DNA of 64,000 nt from Salinigranum marinum (GTDB lineage: Archaea; Halobacteriota; Halobacteria; Halobacteriales; Haloferacaceae). Every line of letters starts with the position of its first letter. The stretch's first letter is position 1. Shown here piece after piece: positions 59,617-64,000 of this stretch. The position numbers and the translations under genes are program-made. The DNA is taken from the NCBI RefSeq assembly GCF_024228675.1, contig NZ_CP100461.1, positions 1 to 64,000 of the forward strand, read 5' to 3'. The notes under the pieces were generated by a model. It was not told where the DNA came from and searched no databases. It was given only the letters and a program-made list of their open reading frames with translations.

Positions 59617-60354
59617 TCAGCGACCGCCGTCGGTTCCAGCGGTCGCGTCGGGCGCCTCGCTCCCGATCCCGACCTGGTCGAGGAAGTTCCGCACCACGTC
59701 GTGGCCGACCGCCGTCAACACGGACTCGGGGTGGAACTGCACGCACTCGATGGGGTACTCGCGGTGGCGCACGCCCATGACGAGCTCGTGACCCGCGTGG
59801 TCGGTCGTCGCCGACACGACGAAGCAGTCGGGCACCTCGGTCGCGATGAGCGAGTGGTAGCGACCGGCTCGGAAGCCCTGGTCCAAGCCTGAAAAGACGC
59901 CGGTCCCGTCGTGGTCCACCGGGAAGGCCTTGCCGTGGATCGGTTCGGGGGCGTGACCGACGCTCCCGCCGTAGGCGTACACCGCGGCTTCGAGGCCGAG
60001 ACACACCCCGAGTGTCGGCGTCGTGGGCGAGAGTTCGCGGAGCACGGCGTTCGTTACGCCGACGTCGCGGTCGTTCTTCGGGTGGCCCGGCCCGGGGCTG
60101 ATGACGATGGCGTCCGGGTCGGCGAGCGCGACATCGGAGAGTGACGCCGTGTTCTTGAACACGACGATCTCGGGGGCGGGCTCCTGTTCGGAGAAGTACT
60201 CGACGAGGTTGTAGGTGAACGAGTCGAAGTTGTCGACGACGACGAGCGTCCGTCCCGATCCAGCTTCGACGTGCGCGCCCGCGTCGCGGAGGCGGTCGAG
60301 GCGCTCTCGGTCGGTGGCTCCGTCGAGCGCGTCGCCTTCGGGCGTCGTGCTCAT
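59617..60354 (-). CDS. trpG: Anthranilate synthase component II (glutamine amidotransferase)
   Basis: A 245-residue class I glutamine amidotransferase that supplies ammonia to TrpE. The nucleophile Cys is in GVCLGLEAAV (about 119-128), where the usual GVCLGHQ is altered to LE; the catalytic His and Glu are in VQFHPES (about 206-212). The oxyanion motif ISPGPGHP is normal. It overlaps trpE by 4 bases (ATGA) and ends the trpDFEG operon before the terminator hairpin. An N-terminal extension of about 35 residues precedes the domain. Confidence 0.94.
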   Translation of the reverse strand: MSTTPEGDALDGATDRERLDRLRDAGAHVEAGSGRTLVVVDNFDSFTYNLVEYFSEQEPAPEIVVFKNTASLSDVALADPDAIVISPGPGHPKNDRDVGVTNAVLRELSPTTPTLGVCLGLEAAVYAYGGSVGHAPEPIHGKAFPVDHDGTGVFSGLDQGFRAGRYHSLIATEVPDCFVVSATTDHAGHELVMGVRHREYPIECVQFHPESVLTAVGHDVVRNFLDQVGIGSEAPDATAGTDGGR

Positions 60355-61991
60355 CGGGACACCTCCTGCTCTGCGGGACCGGCGTCGTTAGCGTCGTCTC
60401 GGTCCCCCGCGTCGACCTCGATCGCCTCCAGCGCCGCGAGGACGCCGCCCATCTTCTGTTCGGTCTCCTCGTACTCGCGTTCGGGCACCGAGTCGGCGAC
60501 GATCCCCGCGCCGGCCTGGACCGTCACGACGTCTTCCGCGCCCGCGCCCTCGTCACCGTCGTCGCACATCCCCTGTTCGACGGTCGCCGTCCGGATGACG
60601 ATGGCGAAGTCGGCGTCGCCCCCCCACGAGTAGTAGCCCACGCCGCCGCCGTACACCCCGCGAGGCTCGCGTTCGAGGTCGTCGATGATCTCCATCGCAC
60701 GGACCTTCGGCGCGCCGGTGAGCGTCCCCGCGGGGAACGCCGCGCGCGTCGCGTCGAACGCGTCGTTGTCCTCGGCGAGCGTCCCCGTCACCGTCGATTC
60801 GATGTGCTGGACGTGCGAGTACTTCAGGACGTTCATGAACTCCTCGACGCGGACGCTCCCCGGCTCGGAGACGCGCCGGACGTCGTTGCGCGCCAGGTCG
60901 ACGAGCATCGTGTGCTCGGACCGCTCTTTCCCGTCGGCGAGCATCTCGCCAGCGAGCCGGCGGTCCTCCACCGGCGACGAGCCGCGGGGGCAGGTCCCGG
61001 CGATCGGGTTCGACACGACGTGTGACCCCTGCACGGAGACGAGCGTCTCGGGGGAGGCCCCGACGATCGATCGGTCGCCGTGTCGCAGGAGGTACATGTA
61101 CGGCGAGGGGTTCACCGCGCGGAGCGCGCGGTAGAAGCCGAGCGTGTCGACGTCGCCCCGGAGTTCGCGCGTGCGCGAGATGACGCCCTGGTAGATGTCG
61201 CCGTCGAGGACGTGTTCCTTCGCGCGACGGACCGCGTCCTCGTACGCCTCGCGGGGGGCGGTGTGTTCGGCTCGACGGCGGAACCCGCCGGTCTCGGGTT
61301 CGGTCGCCGACCCGAGCGTCGCGGCGACCGTCTCGGCCTCGGTGACGAGCGTCTCGTACGCGTCGAGCGGGTCGTCGTCGGGTTCGACGACGGGCGTGAA
61401 CACGAGCGAGACGGCGTCGGCGGCGTGATCGAAGACGAGCGTCCGAGTCGTGAGGACGAACTGGGCGTCGGGGACGATCGGGTCGGGACGCTCGATTCCT
61501 ACTTCTTCGAGCCAGAGGTCGTAGACGGCGTCGTACGCCAGAAACCCGACCAGGCCGCCGTCGAGTTGCTGGCGCTCCCGGGGCGGAAAGCCCACGCGTG
61601 GGAGGTCGGGGAGCGCCGCCCGGAGCGAGTCGAGGGTGTCGCCACCGTTCGGTTCGACGTACGCCGCGGCCGAACCGCCGAGGTCCTCGACGTCGGTCGA
61701 CTCCGGCCAGACGGAGACGACCGCGTCGGGGTCGTAGCCGACGAACGAGTACCGGGCGTGTCGGTCGCCGGCGCCGTCGGGGTCGAACGCACCGTCGGGG
61801 TCCGACGACGGCGTCTTCTCCGCCGATTCGAGGAGGAAGCCGTAGTCGCTCTCCGACGAGAGCGCGGCGTACGCCGACAGCGGCTCGACGTCGATGTCGA
61901 GCGACGCCTCCAAGCGGACGACCGCCGGGTCGTCCCGGTCGAGGAGCTCACGGAACTCGTCGGCCGACCGGTCGAACGAGACGCCGGTCAC
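60351..61991 (-). CDS. trpE: Anthranilate synthase component I
   Basis: A 546-residue chorismate-binding enzyme that makes anthranilate from chorismate with ammonia from TrpG. Motifs: YMYLLRHGDRSIVGASPETLV, the NPIAGTCPRG feedback/chorismate region, DLARNDVRRV, and GGGVGYYSWGGDADFAIVIR. A low-complexity insert (PSSDPDGAFDPDGAGD, about 62-77) is a halophilic addition. ATG 61991 overlaps trpF by 4 bases. Confidence 0.95.
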   Translation of the reverse strand: MTGVSFDRSADEFRELLDRDDPAVVRLEASLDIDVEPLSAYAALSSESDYGFLLESAEKTPSSDPDGAFDPDGAGDRHARYSFVGYDPDAVVSVWPESTDVEDLGGSAAAYVEPNGGDTLDSLRAALPDLPRVGFPPRERQQLDGGLVGFLAYDAVYDLWLEEVGIERPDPIVPDAQFVLTTRTLVFDHAADAVSLVFTPVVEPDDDPLDAYETLVTEAETVAATLGSATEPETGGFRRRAEHTAPREAYEDAVRRAKEHVLDGDIYQGVISRTRELRGDVDTLGFYRALRAVNPSPYMYLLRHGDRSIVGASPETLVSVQGSHVVSNPIAGTCPRGSSPVEDRRLAGEMLADGKERSEHTMLVDLARNDVRRVSEPGSVRVEEFMNVLKYSHVQHIESTVTGTLAEDNDAFDATRAAFPAGTLTGAPKVRAMEIIDDLEREPRGVYGGGVGYYSWGGDADFAIVIRTATVEQGMCDDGDEGAGAEDVVTVQAGAGIVADSVPEREYEETEQKMGGVLAALEAIEVDAGDRDDANDAGPAEQEVSR

Positions 61992-62656
61992 GCCATCACC
62001 TCGTCCTCGTCGAGCGCGCCGAGTTCGGCCCGCCGGACCGCGCGGACGAACGCACGGACGGCGTCTGCGTCCTTGACCCCGCCAGACGACTCGACGCCGC
62101 TGGCGACGTCGACGCCGTAGGGCGCTGCGGTCTCGACCGCGCCGGCGACGTTCTCCGGGGTGAGCCCTCCGGCGAGCACCACCGGGGAGTCGATGGCGGC
62201 CGCGAGCTCCCGCGTGGCCGCCCAGTCGTGCGTCTCGCCGGTGCCACCTGCGCCCTCGTCGGTCGTCGAGTCGACCAGCACCGCGTCGGCGACGTCGTCG
62301 ACCTCCCGCGCCCGCTCGCGGTCGGCCGCGTCGACCACGACCACGAGCTTCACCGACGACTCGGCGCGGACGAACTGGAACTCCTCGGGGTCGAAGTCGG
62401 CGTGTAGCTGGAGGACGTCCGGCTGGACCGTCCGGGCGAGCCCGACCGCGTGGGTCGGCGACTCGGGCATGAGGACGAGCGTCGTCGTCACGAACGGCGG
62501 GGCCGCCGCGACGAGATCGGCGGCCGTTGTGGCGTCGACCTCGCGGGGGGTGTCGACCGGGACGTCGGCGATGAAGCCGAGCGCGTCGGCCCCGGCGTCG
62601 ACGGCCAGCGCGAGGTCCTCTCGGTTCGTCAGGCCGCAGATCTTCACGCGCGTCAT
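61988..62656 (-). CDS. trpF: Phosphoribosylanthranilate isomerase
   Basis: A 222-residue TIM-barrel isomerase of tryptophan synthesis. The catalytic Cys is in VKICGLT (about 4-10) and the Asp in AVLVDSTTDEG (about 129-139); the phosphate site VVLAGGLTPENV follows. It starts 5 bases after the trpD stop and overlaps trpE by 4 bases, so it is tightly coupled in trpDFEG. Confidence 0.94.
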   Translation of the reverse strand: MTRVKICGLTNREDLALAVDAGADALGFIADVPVDTPREVDATTAADLVAAAPPFVTTTLVLMPESPTHAVGLARTVQPDVLQLHADFDPEEFQFVRAESSVKLVVVVDAADRERAREVDDVADAVLVDSTTDEGAGGTGETHDWAATRELAAAIDSPVVLAGGLTPENVAGAVETAAPYGVDVASGVESSGGVKDADAVRAFVRAVRRAELGALDEDEVMA

Positions 62657-62661
62657 CGAGG

Positions 62662-63687
62662 CTACGCCTCCGTCCAGGGGTCGGCCTCGTCGGTCGACGC
62701 CTGGAGGTCGGCTAACTTCTCGGCCGCGGCACCCTCGTCGATGGCCGCGCGGGCCTCGTCGACGCCGGCTTCGATGGAGTCCGCGAGCCCCGCGACGTAC
62801 ACCGCAGCGCCCGCGTTCGCGAGGATGATGTCCCGTTTGGCACCCTCCACCTCACCCGTGACGATCCCGCGGAGGTCAGCGGCGTTCTCCTCGGGGCTTC
62901 CCCCGGAGACCGCCTCGACCGGGGCGGCGTCGAGCCCGATCCCTTCGGGAGTGAGCGTGTACTCCTCGATCTCCCGACCGTGGACCTCGGCGACGGTCGT
63001 CTCGTCGTGGAGGCAGATCTCGTCCATCCCCGACCCGTGGACGACGAGCGCGTGCTCGACCGGCATGTGGGCGAGCGCGCGGGCGACGATCGGAACGAGG
63101 TCGGGGTCGTAGACGCCGAGCACCTGCGCTTCGGCCCCGGCGGGGTTGGTGAGCGGCCCGAGCACGTTGAACAGCGTCCGCATCCCGAGTTCCTTCCGGG
63201 GGCCGATGACGGCCTTCATCGCGGGGTGGAAGACGGGGGCGAGCATGAAGCCGATCCCGTCGCGCTCGATCGCGGTCTCGACCGACGCGGGGTCGGCGTC
63301 GACCTCGACGCCCGCGACCTCGAGGACGTCCGCGCTCCCCGACGACGACGAGACGGAGTAGTTGCCGTGTTTGGCGATGGCCGCGCCCGCGCCCGCGGTG
63401 ACGATGGCGCTTGTCGTCGAGACGTTGATCGTGTCGTAGTCGTCGCCACCGGTGCCGCAGGTGTCGACGAGCGGGCGGCGCGCGGGGTCGATCGTGCGTG
63501 CCGCGTCGCGCATCCCCTGTGCGAACCCCGCGATCTCCGCCTCGGTCTCGCCTTTCGCTCTGAGCGCGGCCAGGAGTGCGCCGATCTGTGCCTCGGTCGC
63601 CCCCTCGAAGACCAGGGTGGCAGCCTCCCGTGCCGCTTCGACTCCGAGGTCCTCACCGTCGGTCACGCGTCTGATGTAGTCCTGCAT
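62662..63687 (-). CDS. trpD: Anthranilate phosphoribosyltransferase
   Basis: A 341-residue enzyme that joins anthranilate to PRPP. The PRPP loop is CGTGGDDYDTINVSTT (about 76-91), and KHGNYSVSSSSGSADVLE is the second substrate segment. It is the first gene of the trpDFEG operon; trpC, trpB and trpA are not in the window. The start ATG at 63687 is unambiguous, but no clear TATA box stands at the usual distance. Confidence 0.95.
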   Translation of the reverse strand: MQDYIRRVTDGEDLGVEAAREAATLVFEGATEAQIGALLAALRAKGETEAEIAGFAQGMRDAARTIDPARRPLVDTCGTGGDDYDTINVSTTSAIVTAGAGAAIAKHGNYSVSSSSGSADVLEVAGVEVDADPASVETAIERDGIGFMLAPVFHPAMKAVIGPRKELGMRTLFNVLGPLTNPAGAEAQVLGVYDPDLVPIVARALAHMPVEHALVVHGSGMDEICLHDETTVAEVHGREIEEYTLTPEGIGLDAAPVEAVSGGSPEENAADLRGIVTGEVEGAKRDIILANAGAAVYVAGLADSIEAGVDEARAAIDEGAAAEKLADLQASTDEADPWTEA

Positions 63688-64000
63688 TGGTAGTCACCGA
63701 TGTATTGATTCGGGTTGTGATGGACAAATCAGTACATCTGCTTAAGACTGTCGGGTCCGGGCTTCGAGCGCGTGGCCCCGAGTCCAATACCAATACACTT
63801 TGGTAGAGTACTCTTGACCCTCGCGGCCCTCTCTCTGAATACCCCCCAGAGGACCGGTCGACCGGTCAGGGCGTTGCACCCGGTGGCGACCGGTCTCCGA
63901 CTGTGGGGGAATCGAGAGAGGGACGGACATCCGACGGTCATCCCGGCCTGGGTACTGGGGGGTACCGAGGCCTCTCTGGGGTGCCGTTCCGCGTCGCGTC
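63688..64000. other. Region upstream of trpD, no gene supported
   Basis: The last 313 bases carry the trpD upstream region and no gene that I can support; open frames here lack family features. A patch near 63781-63803 (CCAATACCAATACACTTTGG, with CCAA...TTGG ends) is the only A/T-rich stretch and might include a promoter or operator element. The region may continue into a gene beyond the window. Confidence 0.45.

Overview
The window comes from a haloarchaeon (class Halobacteria). The evidence is very high GC coding sequence, strongly acidic predicted proteins, many leaderless genes with an A/T-rich box about 25-30 bases upstream of the start, and typical haloarchaeal genes: a CDC48-type AAA ATPase, the bacterioruberin carotenoid genes, a PGF-CTERM surface protein, a trpDFEG operon and an intein-bearing class II ribonucleotide reductase. 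I do not assign a genus. No rRNA, tRNA or CRISPR array was found.

Layout. 1-9.3 kb: an AAA ATPase with an atypical first ATPase ring, then a two-gene unit of an unknown helical protein and a PQQ-type alcohol dehydrogenase carrying a lanthanide-type Asp-Tyr-Asp motif, then a zinc-ribbon protein, a NodU/CmcH-type carbamoyltransferase, a HEAT-like protein and a DEDDy-type exonuclease. 9.3-12.6 kb: fructose PTS genes (EIIB, HPr, EIIC) with 1-phosphofructokinase, but no enzyme I or EIIA. 12.6-19.7 kb: glutamine-dependent NAD synthetase, an ABC exporter divergent from a cell-surface CARDB-like protein, an Lrp-type regulator and an amidohydrolase. 19.7-24.7 kb: a beta-carbonic-anhydrase-like protein followed by dabB and dabA, an inorganic carbon accumulation module. 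24.8-30.9 kb: small unknown proteins, an alpha/beta hydrolase, glutamate-cysteine ligase, an archaeal ornithine cyclodeaminase-family protein and a nucleotide-sugar-epimerase-like protein. 30.9-32.45 kb: a tnpB-only IS200/IS605-family element with both terminal hairpins. 32.6-36.2 kb: an ECF transporter (S, fused double ATPase, T). 36.2-41.9 kb: a protein with an internal duplication, S-adenosylhomocysteine hydrolase, a Usp protein, a PGF-CTERM protein and its membrane neighbour, a ZIP metal transporter and an SDR. 42.0-46.6 kb: crtD-lyeJ-cruF facing crtB. 46.7-52.5 kb: a tiny zinc-finger protein, a membrane-anchored sulfite-oxidase-like molybdoenzyme, a winged-helix regulator with small membrane proteins, a lipoprotein and a Tat-exported spondin-like protein. 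52.5-58.2 kb: ribonucleotide reductase split by two inteins. 58.8-63.7 kb: two membrane proteins and the trpDFEG operon.

Functional picture: a membrane-pigmented, probably heterotrophic halophile with fructose uptake, an oxidative PQQ enzyme that may need a lanthanide, and a DAB-type bicarbonate/CO2 trapping system that is not expected in an organism without an evident carbon fixation pathway in this window. The most notable systems are the PQQ dehydrogenase unit, the CA-like/DabB/DabA cluster, the doubly intein-interrupted RNR (one intein with two helix-turn-helix modules) and the intact TnpB element.
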